Origin: Rhodococcus sp. 14-1411-2a
Lineage (GTDB): Bacteria > Actinomycetota > Actinomycetes > Mycobacteriales > Mycobacteriaceae
Direction of reading: 5' to 3'
Length of the DNA stretch: 64,000 bases
NCBI RefSeq assembly: GCF_002259485.1
Contig: NZ_NPGA01000012.1
Coordinates: 186,001-250,000 of the forward strand
Shown here: positions 25,282 through 35,190 of the stretch, piece after piece
How the letters are laid out: the number at the start of each line of letters is the position of its first letter
Numbering within the stretch: the stretch's first letter is position 1
Translations under genes and position numbers: made by a program
Notes under the pieces: model-generated
The model's database searches: none
Seen by the model: only the letters and a program-made list of their open reading frames with translations
Told to the model about the DNA's origin: nothing

Positions 25282-27180
25282 ATGCTTTCGGGGGACGGCG
25301 GATCAGGGGTGGACGGCATCGATGTGGTGCCGCCTGCCCCTGACGTGTCCGATCCTGACTTGTCGGCATTGGTGGAGCGGGTCGAGTCCGCGGTTGCGGA
25401 GTTGACGGAGCAGGCGTCGGTGTCGTGGACGAACGCCGACCGGCGTGCGGTGATCCAACGCATGGAGATGCTGAACCGATCCTTGTCGGCCTATTCGTAC
25501 ACCTGGCTGAACGAGCTGATCTCTCAGCACGGCCTCGACGTGTATCCGGGCTCGGTCCCGTCGTCGGTGGCGTGGATGCTGCGGATCACCCCTCGAGCAG
25601 CAGGAGCACGAGTGCGTCTGGCTGCACAATTGGGTGATCGAACGTCGTTGTCCGGTGAAGTACTGGCCCCGTTGCTGCCGCGAACTGCCGAAGCATTACG
25701 GGCGGGGTTGCTCGATGCCAAGCATGTGCAGATGATCCGCGAGTTCTTCCGTCATCTGCCCTCGAGTGTCGATCCGCAGACCCGCGATCTCGCCGAACAA
25801 CAGTTGGTGGAACAGGCAGTGAAATTGCGGCCGGACGATTTCGCGCCGGTGGTGGCGTGCCTGGACGCGATGGTGAATCCGGACGGCGATCACGACGATG
25901 ATGACGATGATGACGATGACGACGGAAACCCGCCGAAGCCGCGAAAGCGGAGGGATGCGTTCTTCTACCTCGGCGAGCAAGGGGCCGACGGTATGTCGGA
26001 AGGCAAATTCTGCGTCGACCCCGAACTACGCGCCTACCTCGAAGCCCTGTTCTCGAAAGCCGCGAAACCTGGCATGTACAACCCCGCCGACGGCAAACCG
26101 ATCGTCGACGACGAGAACGGAAGCGACGGGGACGACCAGACCTCGGGCGAGGATGCCCACGCACGACCGCAGCCCGGGACCACGCCCCGCGAAGCAGGGG
26201 CGAGTGATGCAGGATCGGGGGACTCCAATTCCGAGACACCACCGCTACCTGAGCGTAAAGACCGGTGGCGAAGTGATGCGGGACTCTGGGACGACGGTCC
26301 ATGTGGCTGTGACGGCCATTGCGGTGACGGCCATTGCGGTCACGACGAGTGCGGAGGCGGCATCGAATGCGGTTGCGGTACAGGCTCTGACGGCACCTCC
26401 TCCGACGACACTTCCTCCGACGGCCCTGCTGCCAGGCGTACCGCTGCCGGGCACGGCGATACCGAGAGCAGTCAGGCAAGGGCCGAGGCTGCGGCGTCAA
26501 CGCGCGAGGCCGCCGTCCAGCGTGACATCCGCACCCAGAACGAACGTCGTCACGACGCCCTGAAGGTGGCACTCCGGCACACCCTCGCCTCCGGGACCCT
26601 CGGCACCCACCGAGGCCTGCCCGTCACCGCCATCGTCACCATGAGCCTGAAAGATCTGGAAGCCGGCTGCGGATACGCGAAGACCGCCACCGGATCACGA
26701 GTGTCGATCCGCGACGCGATCCGCATGGCTTCCCACGCACACCACTACCTGACGATCTTCGACGACAACGGCAGAGCCCTCTATCTGGGTCGATCGAAAC
26801 GCATCGCCTCCGCAGACCAACGCATCGTGCTCATCGCCCGAGACCGTGGCTGCAGCTTCCCCTCCTGCACCCGCCCCGCAACCTGGTGCCAAGCCCACCA
26901 CCTCACCGACTGGATCGACGGCGGCAACACCGACATCGACGGATTGACCTTCGGCTGCGACATGCACCACGCACTCGTCGGCACCGGACCCGGAAAGTGG
27001 GCAACCACCAAAACCGGAGCAGCACATCGCTATCCGGGCCGCACCCTGTGGCATCCACCGGCCGGGATGGACCCCAAGCGCCGCGGGCTGATCAATCACG
27101 CCCACCACCCCGAAGAGGTGCTGTACCCGCCGGACCACCATGACGACACCGGCGACGTGGAACCACGACAACCCGCCTGA
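25282..27180 (+). CDS. DUF222/HNH endonuclease-domain protein (13E12 type)
   Basis: About 632 residues from ATG 25282; a TTG two codons earlier is also open. DUF222 fills about 20-300 and 415-490, interrupted by a run of ten Asp (25898-25926 region) and a long low-complexity insert at about 270-415. That insert contains a Cys/Gly/His-rich patch around 26300-26390. The C-terminal HNH domain has Cys-Ser-Phe-Pro-Ser-Cys, Ala-His-His-Leu and Asp-Met-His-His as metal and catalytic residues. Such proteins occur in many copies in Mycobacteriales. Their role is unproven, perhaps DNA repair or mobile-element derived. Confidence 0.88.
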   Translation: MLSGDGGSGVDGIDVVPPAPDVSDPDLSALVERVESAVAELTEQASVSWTNADRRAVIQRMEMLNRSLSAYSYTWLNELISQHGLDVYPGSVPSSVAWMLRITPRAAGARVRLAAQLGDRTSLSGEVLAPLLPRTAEALRAGLLDAKHVQMIREFFRHLPSSVDPQTRDLAEQQLVEQAVKLRPDDFAPVVACLDAMVNPDGDHDDDDDDDDDDGNPPKPRKRRDAFFYLGEQGADGMSEGKFCVDPELRAYLEALFSKAAKPGMYNPADGKPIVDDENGSDGDDQTSGEDAHARPQPGTTPREAGASDAGSGDSNSETPPLPERKDRWRSDAGLWDDGPCGCDGHCGDGHCGHDECGGGIECGCGTGSDGTSSDDTSSDGPAARRTAAGHGDTESSQARAEAAASTREAAVQRDIRTQNERRHDALKVALRHTLASGTLGTHRGLPVTAIVTMSLKDLEAGCGYAKTATGSRVSIRDAIRMASHAHHYLTIFDDNGRALYLGRSKRIASADQRIVLIARDRGCSFPSCTRPATWCQAHHLTDWIDGGNTDIDGLTFGCDMHHALVGTGPGKWATTKTGAAHRYPGRTLWHPPAGMDPKRRGLINHAHHPEEVLYPPDHHDDTGDVEPRQPA

Positions 27181-27280
27181 CGACCCACGCCAGTCTCAGG
27201 GCACAGCCCTGCCTGTAATCAGCACAACCTGCCTGCTCGAGGGACGGACTCGGAGGTCGGCGGTTGCGTACGGTGGGTCG

Positions 27281-27637
27281 ATGATGGTTCTCGGGAGCGG
27301 CACGGCTTCGTTGTCGCCGCCTGCGCGCTTCGTGTGGAATGCGCTGATGCATCCCGATCTGCACCCGCACAATCGAGGCTTCGCCTGGCCGGTGATGTTC
27401 CAGGACGCGCCGCCGCCTCGGGTGGTCGAGAGCAGTGAGTTCGACCGTGTCGTGTGGAGCTCACCGTGGCCTACCGTTCCGGAAGTGCTGGTGCAGTTCG
27501 ATTTACGACCGCATACCCAGCTCCGATGGACGTTGCTTGCTCACGCACCTACGCCGAGTCTGCAGACGATCGAATGGTTGCGCGCTCAGGCAAGCCATCT
27601 GGTGAATATCGATCTCAGGAGCGCACTCGGTCACTAG
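27281..27637 (+). CDS. Hypothetical protein
   Basis: A 118-residue protein from ATG 27281 (a second ATG follows at once), preceded by GGTGGG. A longer frame from 27140 would overlap the HNH gene and is less likely. The sequence has a Pro/Trp-rich core and a C-terminal helix (Gln-Thr-Ile-Glu-Trp-Leu-Arg). It vaguely resembles polyketide-cyclase/SRPBCC-type proteins but no firm motif is present. Function unknown. Confidence 0.55.
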   Translation: MMVLGSGTASLSPPARFVWNALMHPDLHPHNRGFAWPVMFQDAPPPRVVESSEFDRVVWSSPWPTVPEVLVQFDLRPHTQLRWTLLAHAPTPSLQTIEWLRAQASHLVNIDLRSALGH

Positions 27638-27643
27638 CGGCGG

Positions 27644-27841
27644 CTAGCCGTTGCCGCCGCTCGGCCCGTAGGAATACCGCTTACCGATTGTGAACCACAG
27701 GATCGGCCCGATGATGGGCAGAACGAACGCAACGAGAATCCATGCCAACTTGGCAAAGAACCCCATGTAGCGATCACGGACGATCGAGAAAACAGCCATG
27801 GTGAACAGGGCAAGCGCGATAGCGATACCGGTAGAGGTCAT
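27644..27841 (-). CDS. Small PLDc_N-type membrane protein
   Basis: A 65-residue protein with two hydrophobic helices, about 4-21 and 30-52. The second contains Pro-Ile-Ile-Gly-Pro-Ile-Leu-Trp-Phe, matching the 'phospholipase D nuclease N-terminal' membrane module found alone in many actinobacteria. A short Gly/Lys-rich tail follows. The role is unknown. It lies 15 bases downstream of the next gene on the same strand. Confidence 0.75.
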   Translation of the reverse strand: MTSTGIAIALALFTMAVFSIVRDRYMGFFAKLAWILVAFVLPIIGPILWFTIGKRYSYGPSGGNG

Positions 27842-27856
27842 CTGTCGAGACGGAAC

Positions 27857-28867
27857 TCAGTCGGTTCCGCGCAGATAATCGCGACGTACCGCGACTCGCC
27901 GACCACGGTCCACCGGATCCCCTGGGTGCAACGATTGCTGCAATTCGAGGATTGCAGCATCATCCAACTCCGTGTCGAACGCTCCGGCCGCCCAGTCCCA
28001 GTCCTGCGTGGACCACACATAGTGCGTCACCCTCCACATTGGTGCCCATCCCTCGTCGCTGCGGGGACGGCGACCCAGGAACGTTCTGCGAGAACTGGTG
28101 TCGAAGCCCCCGTTATCGGCGATGCGAACGTCCTCGGGAGTGAAATCCAAAAGCGCGCGGACGGTCAGTGGCGTCGATGCCACCTGGTCGGTGAACCACT
28201 GGACGTGCTCGTGACGCAATGCCCTCGACTCGTCCTCGAGCAGTTTCTGGTACTCCTCGGTGGTGTATGCGGGCCCGTCCCAGGCGAACAACGCCTCGTC
28301 GATCGGTTCGCCCACTGCGAGTTCGACGAACTGCGAACCGATTCCGACTTCGTCGATGCGGTCACCCAGGATGAAGCCGGACTCGACGTCGACCCAGATT
28401 CGGAGCGGATACGGCTTGTCCTCCGGCGGAGCCAACCGAACCGTCCAACACTTGCGCCCGGCGAACTCGACCGTCTCCACCGGCCCGGTGGGTTGGGCGA
28501 ACTCGTTGCCGGCCCATTCGGCGGTACTGCGTTGTTGCAACAAGAATTGGCTGGGCCCGAGGTAGATCACTCTGCCGAGTGGGCCGACGCGAGGCCGGTC
28601 GGCCGGGCCCGTGAAGTCCCAGGCGCGCGTGCCGTCGCTGATGAAGATGGGACTGCCGTCGATGCGTTCCACGCGGGTTCTTCGCCCGGATCGCCACACC
28701 CGACAGCTGTCTTCGGGCCGGATCAGAACGGGTGGCGTTCCGCTGTAGGCGAATCCGTGACGAAAGGACTCGGGGCTGCCCGCTTCGTGGACTTCCTCGA
28801 TAGTGCCGCGCAACGGTATGTTCGATTCACTTGTCATAGCCGTGAGCACTTCGATCCACGCGGTCAT
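27857..28867 (-). CDS. Conserved hypothetical protein, possible lipoprotein-carrier-like fold
   Basis: A 336-residue protein without a signal peptide; an internal ATG at 28837 is an alternative start. The first 190 residues alternate short beta strands, including Val-Glu-Arg-Ile-Asp-Gly-Ser and Ile-Trp-Val-Asp-Val-Glu-Ser-Gly, a pattern seen in LolA/MucB-like outer sheets. The last third is Trp- and Asp-rich. The fold suggestion is weak. Its neighbours on both sides are small PLDc_N membrane proteins. Confidence 0.6.
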   Translation of the reverse strand: MTAWIEVLTAMTSESNIPLRGTIEEVHEAGSPESFRHGFAYSGTPPVLIRPEDSCRVWRSGRRTRVERIDGSPIFISDGTRAWDFTGPADRPRVGPLGRVIYLGPSQFLLQQRSTAEWAGNEFAQPTGPVETVEFAGRKCWTVRLAPPEDKPYPLRIWVDVESGFILGDRIDEVGIGSQFVELAVGEPIDEALFAWDGPAYTTEEYQKLLEDESRALRHEHVQWFTDQVASTPLTVRALLDFTPEDVRIADNGGFDTSSRRTFLGRRPRSDEGWAPMWRVTHYVWSTQDWDWAAGAFDTELDDAAILELQQSLHPGDPVDRGRRVAVRRDYLRGTD

Positions 28868-28926
28868 GGCCGCAGCCTAATGCGATCGAACTCGACAAGG
28901 TGGAGTTCGGAGTCGAAGGGAGTCGG

Positions 28927-29175
28927 GTGAGAATCAGCGCCGAGGTCAATCCCACACTTCCGCTGGCGTTCGACCTTGCCTGGATGTCCGTGGTCGTGTT
29001 GTGGCTGGTGCTCGTCGTTGTTGCGTGGATGTCGATATTTCGCAGCACTCAGTCGCGGAAAGGCACGAAATTCTGGTGGTGCGTATTTGTATTGCTGATG
29101 CCGATAACCGGTGCACTGATCTGGTTTTTCGCTCGCCCGCGTAACTCCGACAACGATCAGCGAACGAGTTCGTAG
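28927..29175 (+). CDS. Second small PLDc_N-type membrane protein
   Basis: About 82 residues from GTG 28927, which has GAAGGGA 6 bases upstream; GTG 28900 is an alternative. Two helices (about 18-36 and 50-68) are present, the second containing Met-Pro-Ile-Thr-Gly-Ala-Leu-Ile-Trp-Phe-Phe-Ala-Arg. This is the same module as in the gene at 27644, on the opposite strand. Its 3' end overlaps the GNAT gene by 19 bases. Confidence 0.65.
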   Translation: MRISAEVNPTLPLAFDLAWMSVVVLWLVLVVVAWMSIFRSTQSRKGTKFWWCVFVLLMPITGALIWFFARPRNSDNDQRTSS

Positions 29176-29609
29176 CGAGCCAGCCACAGTCCCGGCAGTA
29201 CTTCTTGACCTTCGGTGTGTACGAAGCCGAGTGATTCGTACAATCTGCGGGCCGGCGCATTGTCCCGTCCGGTAGCCACCTGCACACGTTGTCCCACAAT
29301 CGAATCCAGCATCACGTCCACCAAACCGCGTCCGATGCCCCGGCGGTGTGCATGTGGAGCCACCACCAGGCGATCGATCTCCGCCTCGTACCATGCAGCG
29401 GCACCGAGGATTTCGTGATCCTCTCGCGCGACGAGCCAGTGGACCTGTGCGGCGCACAGATCGTCCACCGACTCGTGCAGCAACGGAATCCTGTTGTCGC
29501 CGATCAGTCTTGCTTCGACTGCATACGAACTCTTCTGCACTGCGAGAATCTGCTCGGCGAGACACAGGTCGGCGGCAGGGTCGACACCGACGATCTCAAT
29601 AGCGACCAC
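29157..29609 (-). CDS. GNAT-family N-acetyltransferase
   Basis: A 150-residue single-domain protein. The acetyl-CoA loop is Val-Val-Ala-Pro-His-Ala-His-Arg-Arg-Gly-Ile-Gly-Arg-Gly (about 81-94). The later Asn-Ala-Pro-Ala-Arg-Arg-Leu-Tyr-Glu-Ser-Leu-Gly-Phe segment is typical of the family. The acceptor substrate is unknown. The GTG start overlaps the aldo/keto reductase stop by 14 bases, so the two are cotranscribed. Confidence 0.88.
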   Translation of the reverse strand: MVAIEIVGVDPAADLCLAEQILAVQKSSYAVEARLIGDNRIPLLHESVDDLCAAQVHWLVAREDHEILGAAAWYEAEIDRLVVAPHAHRRGIGRGLVDVMLDSIVGQRVQVATGRDNAPARRLYESLGFVHTEGQEVLPGLWLARYELVR

Positions 29610-30570
29610 CAGCGGGAGCTGGCAAAGCGTCGAGTGCAGCGAGGTGATCAGCGCTCAAGGTCAACTCGGCCGCTCCTGCATTCTCGTCCAGACGCGACGT
29701 GCGCCGGGTGCCGGGAATCGGGACCACATGTTCACCCTGCGCCAGAACCCACGCCAGGGCCACCTGCGCAGGCGTCGCACCGAGCTCGTCGGCGACCGCC
29801 GCGATGGCGTCGACGATCACGAGATTGGCATCGAGGTTGTCCTGGCTGAAGCGAGGCAATCGTGAACGGAAATCGTCTGCGGCAGGTGTGGTTCCGCGAA
29901 AGTTGCCGGTCAGGAAGCCGCGGCCCAACGGTGAGAAAGGCACGAATGCCGCACCGTTGTCTTGCGTCCACTTCAGTGAGGTCTCGAGGTGGTCGCGCGT
30001 CCACAGTGACAGTTCGGACTGCACGGCCGAGATCGGATGCACCTGCTGGGCCCGATCGAGCTGCTCGACGGTGAACTCCGAGACCCCCAGTGCGCGAACC
30101 TTTCCGGCCTGCACGGCCTCGGCCATCGCGCCGATGCTGTCTTCGACATCCACCTCGGGATCCGGGCGATGCAGGTAGTACAGATCGATGTGATCGACGC
30201 CCAGGCGGCGGAGCGAATCGTCGATCGCCGAACGCAGGTGCTCGGGCTTGCCGTTGGGGCCCGAAATGACGGGTTCTCCGGCGTCGCCGATATGAGATTC
30301 GAGACCGCCCTTGGTCGCGAGGATCACCTCGTCACGTCGGCTACCGATGGCTGTGCCGACGACCTCTTCGTTGGTGAACGGTCCGTACACATCGGCCGTG
30401 TCGATGAAATTCACACCCAGGTCCAGGGCGTGCCCGATGACGTGATCGGGGCTTTCCGTCCGGTCGTCGGCCTTGTATGCCCAGGTCATTCCCATGCACC
30501 CCAGGCCGATGGCACCCACCTCGGGGCCGTCGTTCCACAGGGTCCGGGTCTGTACTGTTCGTGCGCTCAT
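29596..30570 (-). CDS. Aldo/keto reductase
   Basis: About 324 residues from ATG 30570 (an ATG at 30582 is an alternative). It is a TIM-barrel NADPH oxidoreductase. The catalytic tetrad is visible as Asp and Tyr in Phe-Ile-Asp-Thr-Ala-Asp-Val-Tyr-Gly, Lys in Ala-Thr-Lys-Gly-Gly and His in Tyr-Tyr-Leu-His-Arg-Pro. The C-terminus has the cofactor segment Pro-Ile-Pro-Gly-Thr-Arg-Arg. It is closest to the YhdN/AKR13-like general reductases. The physiological substrate is unknown. Confidence 0.9.
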   Translation of the reverse strand: MSARTVQTRTLWNDGPEVGAIGLGCMGMTWAYKADDRTESPDHVIGHALDLGVNFIDTADVYGPFTNEEVVGTAIGSRRDEVILATKGGLESHIGDAGEPVISGPNGKPEHLRSAIDDSLRRLGVDHIDLYYLHRPDPEVDVEDSIGAMAEAVQAGKVRALGVSEFTVEQLDRAQQVHPISAVQSELSLWTRDHLETSLKWTQDNGAAFVPFSPLGRGFLTGNFRGTTPAADDFRSRLPRFSQDNLDANLVIVDAIAAVADELGATPAQVALAWVLAQGEHVVPIPGTRRTSRLDENAGAAELTLSADHLAALDALPAPAGGRY

Positions 30571-30634
30571 GAACTCGACCATACGACGAGAAATGTGTTG
30601 TCGCTCGGACTTGCCGGGCGACTAGCATCGCCGC

Positions 30635-31546
30635 ATGGCTCTTCCACACTCGAAGGTGTATTTCGGCGACCGTTTGGTCGAGGCGCAGGATGCGACGCTC
30701 GGAGTAGCGACCTCGGCCGTTCTGTACGGGCTCAGTGTCTACACCGTCTTTCCCGTGCAGGTGGACGGTGACCGGCGTACTGCGTTCCGGTTGCTCGATC
30801 ACTACCAGCGACTGGTCGAGTCCTGCAAGATCATCGGCATCGACACGTTCGCGTCGCAGTGGACGTTCGAGCGGTTCCTACAGGCAACGCGCGACGTGGT
30901 CGACGCCAACGCCCCGACGACCGAGGTCTACGTCCGAGCCACCGTTCACGTGGACGAATCGATCCCCGGAACACGGGTGCGCGGGCTGCACACCACGGTG
31001 TCGATCTTTCTGTACGACGCCAATCCAATTGTCCCGCAGGACGGCATGCGGTTGAAGACGAGTGTGTGGCGTCGAATCCCCGACAACGCCATTCCATCGC
31101 GCGCCAAAGTCAACGGTGCATACGTCAATTCTGTGCTCGCCAAACAGGATGCGATCGACAGTGGCTTCGACGACTGCATCTTCCTCGACATCAACGGCCA
31201 TGTGTGCGAACTCAGTGCCGCGAACATATTTCTCGTCCGGAACGGCGTACTCGTGACCCCGGACGTCACCAGCGACATTCTCGACGGCATCAACCGTCGG
31301 ACCATTCTGACTTTGGCGCGCGAGGAAGGGCTGACGGTTCAGGAGCGGACGGTCGATCTCACCGAGCTGTACATCGCCGACGAGGTGTTCGTCTGCGGCA
31401 CCTCGGCCGGAGTTGCTCCGGTGTACGAAATCGACGGTCGCGCACTAGGAACCAAGGAAACCGGCCCGGTGACGCTGACTCTGCGTAAGCGACACCAGGC
31501 CGCGCTCACCGGCGACGAGGTGCACGGCTGGGTGAGCGTGCTGTGA
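30635..31546 (+). CDS. Class IV PLP aminotransferase, branched-chain type
   Basis: A 303-residue enzyme. Lys158 in Ser-Arg-Ala-Lys-Val-Asn-Gly-Ala-Tyr is the PLP-binding lysine. Glu192 in Cys-Glu-Leu-Ser-Ala-Ala-Asn-Ile-Phe and a Gly-Ile-Asn-Arg-Arg-Thr-Ile phosphate-binding segment follow. The pattern is that of IlvE-like transaminases; D-amino acid transaminase or aminodeoxychorismate lyase are less likely. It is divergent from the aldo/keto reductase and stands alone. Confidence 0.88.
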   Translation: MALPHSKVYFGDRLVEAQDATLGVATSAVLYGLSVYTVFPVQVDGDRRTAFRLLDHYQRLVESCKIIGIDTFASQWTFERFLQATRDVVDANAPTTEVYVRATVHVDESIPGTRVRGLHTTVSIFLYDANPIVPQDGMRLKTSVWRRIPDNAIPSRAKVNGAYVNSVLAKQDAIDSGFDDCIFLDINGHVCELSAANIFLVRNGVLVTPDVTSDILDGINRRTILTLAREEGLTVQERTVDLTELYIADEVFVCGTSAGVAPVYEIDGRALGTKETGPVTLTLRKRHQAALTGDEVHGWVSVL

Positions 31547-31549
31547 GTT

Positions 31550-32698
31550 CTACGCCGGGCAGGTCGAGGTGAGTCCGGCGATCAACGCTTCGGCGGCCGG
31601 CTGCTCGAGTGGATCGGCGGCCGGGTTCGGCCCCGCCGTGGTCCAGGCCAGCGATACCTGACGCTGACCGTCCGGGCTCGAGAACGCGTAGGTGCGGTAA
31701 CCGAAGCCGTTGCCGCGGTTGCCGAATACGAGCTCGCCCGAGCCCGGGTTGCACGCATCTCCGCCGAGCAGCAGGCCGAGTCCGTACGTGGACGGCGTCA
31801 CGACCTGCATCTCGTCGATCAGATTCTGCGGGATCAGCGTGCCGTCGAACAGCCCTCTGAAGAAGGTGTTCATGTCGGCCACGGTGGAGACCACTGCCGC
31901 CCCCGCCGACCAGATGCTGGCGTCGTACTCGGTGACGTCGGTGTACGTCCCGTTGTCCAGAACGTAACCGTGCAGGGCATCGGCGTCGAGCGTCGAATCG
32001 GTGGGGTACGCCGTGTCGGTCATCTCCAGGGGATCGAAGATCCTGTCCTGCAACGACTGTCCGATGGACTTGTCGTCCAAGTCGGCGATGATCTTCCCGA
32101 GCAGGACGTAGTTGGTGTTGGCGTAGCTGAACTCCTGACCGGGCTCGCTCGCCCAGGGCATGGCCACAGCCTGGGCGATCAGCTCGTCGTCGGTGACGGC
32201 ATCATTCGCCCGCGCGGCGATCTGGTCCGCCGAGTCGAATCCGGTGAAGTAGTCGGGAACGCCGCTGGTGTGGTCGAGTAGCTGGCGAACGGTCACCGCC
32301 CTCGGGAGCAGGCCGGGAAGCAACTCGTCGACCTGCTGATCGAGCTCGAGCTTCCCCTCGTCCACGAGCTGAAGCACGACGGCAGCAACCATCGCCTTGG
32401 TGACGCTGGCAATGCGGACCGGGTCGTCGGCGGACGCGGCCTCGGTGCCGTCGCGTTCGACCAGGCCTGCGGCTCCCGACCATGAATCCTCGCCGTCACG
32501 TACCTGCGCCACAGCGGCGACGGACCCGGCGTCGACCATGGCGTCCAAGGCCGCCTGGACGTCGTCGGTTCTGATGCTTCCGATCGAGGGCGTGGTGGTG
32601 GTCGACTCGACGGCTGACGGCTCGTCGGATGTGGAGCACCCACTGACCAGCAGGGACGTCGACACTGTGAGGGCGGCGAGGATTCGTAGCTTGCTCAT
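31550..32698 (-). CDS. Serine beta-lactamase-like hydrolase, lipoprotein
   Basis: A 382-residue exported protein with a lipobox Val-Ser-Gly-Cys (Cys21). It belongs to the class C beta-lactamase/D-Ala-D-Ala carboxypeptidase fold. The active-site Ser98-Val-Thr-Lys101 and Tyr192-Ala-Asn194 motifs are clear; a late Gly-Asn-Arg-Gly-Asn-Gly stretch may hold the third motif. It may act on peptidoglycan or an ester at the cell surface. It converges on the aminotransferase with 3 bases between stops. Confidence 0.85.
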   Translation of the reverse strand: MSKLRILAALTVSTSLLVSGCSTSDEPSAVESTTTTPSIGSIRTDDVQAALDAMVDAGSVAAVAQVRDGEDSWSGAAGLVERDGTEAASADDPVRIASVTKAMVAAVVLQLVDEGKLELDQQVDELLPGLLPRAVTVRQLLDHTSGVPDYFTGFDSADQIAARANDAVTDDELIAQAVAMPWASEPGQEFSYANTNYVLLGKIIADLDDKSIGQSLQDRIFDPLEMTDTAYPTDSTLDADALHGYVLDNGTYTDVTEYDASIWSAGAAVVSTVADMNTFFRGLFDGTLIPQNLIDEMQVVTPSTYGLGLLLGGDACNPGSGELVFGNRGNGFGYRTYAFSSPDGQRQVSLAWTTAGPNPAADPLEQPAAEALIAGLTSTCPA

Positions 32699-32744
32699 GC
32701 CTTCGACGCTAACGCCGCCCCGTGAAGAATTTCAGTGTCAAATG

Positions 32745-33317
32745 TCAGTGATTGGCTCGGCCCGCGCTCGAATCCAGCAGAACCTCGGCCGCAGTCTTTG
32801 CCGCAGCGGCAGATTCGGCCAGTTCGGTGATGGCCGCCGTGGTTTGAGCGCCCTCGGCGAGCAACGCGATCTGCAGTCCGACGGTCGGTGCGCAGCCGGC
32901 TTCGACGGCCAATCGGGTGACGTACTCGATGAAGTTCTTCTTGTGCTGATGCGCGGCGTCGGCGACCTCGGGCATGGTTGCGCCCAATTCGCCGAAGGAG
33001 TTGATGAACGCACAACCGCGAAAGTCGTCCTCGCGAAACCAGTGGTCCAGGAAGTCGAAGATCGACAGCAGCTTCTCTCTCGGAGACTCGTGAACGGCGG
33101 CTTCGGCATGGATGCCGTCGTTCCACTGGCGGGTGCGCCCGCGAAGAACCTCGGCCACGATGGCGGTCTTCGACGGGAACAGGGAGTACATGCGTTTGAG
33201 AGAGATGCCCGCCGCAGTGCGCAGTTCGTCCATGCCGACGGCCTGAATTCCGCGGGCGTAGAACAGCGCGTCCGCTGCTCGGACCACGTCGTCCCGCCCG
33301 AGTTCCGTATTCGTCAT
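32745..33317 (-). CDS. TetR-family transcriptional regulator
   Basis: A 190-residue repressor. The N-terminal helix-turn-helix (about 8-50) has Gly-Ile-Gln-Ala-Val-Gly-Met-Asp-Glu-Leu and Ile-Ser-Leu-Lys-Arg-Met-Tyr-Ser-Leu-Phe-Pro-Ser-Lys. The all-helical ligand domain includes Phe-Arg-Gly-Cys-Ala-Phe-Ile-Asn. It is divergent from the alpha/beta hydrolase across 101 bases that hold two matching operators. Control of both genes is therefore likely. Confidence 0.92.
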   Translation of the reverse strand: MTNTELGRDDVVRAADALFYARGIQAVGMDELRTAAGISLKRMYSLFPSKTAIVAEVLRGRTRQWNDGIHAEAAVHESPREKLLSIFDFLDHWFREDDFRGCAFINSFGELGATMPEVADAAHQHKKNFIEYVTRLAVEAGCAPTVGLQIALLAEGAQTTAAITELAESAAAAKTAAEVLLDSSAGRANH

Positions 33318-33334
33318 CGTCTACCCCTTGCCGA

Positions 33335-34258
<924 letters not shown>

Positions 34259-34265
34259 GAGCATC

Positions 34266-34295
34266 ACGGCGGCAGGCATCGACGCCTGCCGCCGT
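34266..34295. terminator. Bidirectional terminator hairpin
   Basis: ACGGCGGCAGGC pairs perfectly with GCCTGCCGCCGT around a 6-base loop. It lies between the convergent hydrolase and RraA-like genes. There is no T run, which is common for actinobacterial terminators. Confidence 0.75.
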
Positions 34296-34302
34296 TCGTG
34301 GG

Positions 34303-34782
34303 CTATACCGCGACGACGCCGTCGTGGTCGCTGTAGACGATCTCGCCCGGGTTGAAGGTCACTCCGCCGAACCTCACCGGGACGTTCTTCTCGCCCGAGC
34401 CGGTCTGAGTGCTCTTGCGGGGGTTGGTGCCCAGTGCCTTGACGCCGATCTCGAGCGTGCGCAGAATCGCGGAGTCGCGCACTGCACCGTTGACGATGAC
34501 ACCCGCCCAACCGTTGGTGACGCCGCGTCCGGCGATGATGTCTCCGACCAACGCGGTATGCACGCTGGCATCGCCGTCGACCACCAGTACGCCACCGTTG
34601 CCGGGCTCGCTCAGGGTCTGCTTGACCAGCAGATTGTCCTGGAAGCAGCGAATGGTGGTGATGGGGCCCGCGAACTCCGTGTGCTTGCCGAACTGGATGA
34701 ACTGGGTGTCGCAACTGCGGATATCGGGACCGATCTCGTCGGCCAGATCAGCTGTTGCCTTGAATTCCACAGGTGACGTCAT
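34303..34782 (-). CDS. rraA: RraA-family protein
   Basis: A 159-residue protein of the RraA/HMG-aldolase fold. Conserved parts are [13 protein letters not shown] and Gly-Ala-Val-Arg-Asp-Ser; the last two form the metal and substrate pocket in the aldolase members. Actinobacterial copies are usually named RNase E inhibitor RraA. 4-hydroxy-4-methyl-2-oxoglutarate aldolase activity is equally plausible, so the symbol is by similarity. It faces the hydrolase across a terminator hairpin. Confidence 0.85.
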   Translation of the reverse strand: MTSPVEFKATADLADEIGPDIRSCDTQFIQFGKHTEFAGPITTIRCFQDNLLVKQTLSEPGNGGVLVVDGDASVHTALVGDIIAGRGVTNGWAGVIVNGAVRDSAILRTLEIGVKALGTNPRKSTQTGSGEKNVPVRFGGVTFNPGEIVYSDHDGVVAV

Positions 34783-34806
34783 GCGGCACAGACTATCGCT
34801 CGCACA

Positions 34807-35190
34807 TCAACCGCGGCCGTGACGCCGTTCGTAGTCGTCACGAGTGCGGTCGACCCGGCTCTGGGCCTTGGCGTTGATCATCTGCGGGTCGAGGCCGTGG
34901 ATCAGCAAACGATGCCGCCGATAGACGTTCATCAGCGCGATCGAGAAGTAGACCAGCGGAATGAACAGCAGCGACATCATCGCCAGGGACATCCACAGCG
35001 GCCCCGGGATCAGCAGGAACAGCAGCAGCAGCGGAACGATCGGAAGAACGAAGCGCGCGATGTAGCGAACCTGGGCGCCATTACCCACCAGATCGTTTCG
35101 AACCCAGTCTTGCATCGACGCGGGCAGGACGCGTCCGAACGTGTACCCGAGGAACTGCATGGGGCTCGGGGTAGAGCGATCGGTTGTCAT
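34807..35190 (-). CDS. DUF5313-like membrane protein
   Basis: A 127-residue protein with Gly-Arg-Val-Leu-Pro-Ala-Ser-Met near the N-terminus. Two close hydrophobic helices (about 45-65 and 66-88) and a charged C-terminal tail with Ser-Arg-Val-Asp-Arg-Thr-Arg follow. This layout matches a small family common in Rhodococcus and Mycobacterium. The function is unknown. It lies 24 bases upstream of rraA on the same strand. Confidence 0.75.
   Translation of the reverse strand: MTTDRSTPSPMQFLGYTFGRVLPASMQDWVRNDLVGNGAQVRYIARFVLPIVPLLLLFLLIPGPLWMSLAMMSLLFIPLVYFSIALMNVYRRHRLLIHGLDPQMINAKAQSRVDRTRDDYERRHGRG

Noticed and set aside
25890..25930. Possible CRISPR-like or microsatellite repeat
   Set aside because: The GATGAC repeats are codons of the poly-Asp run in the DUF222 protein; there are no spacers.
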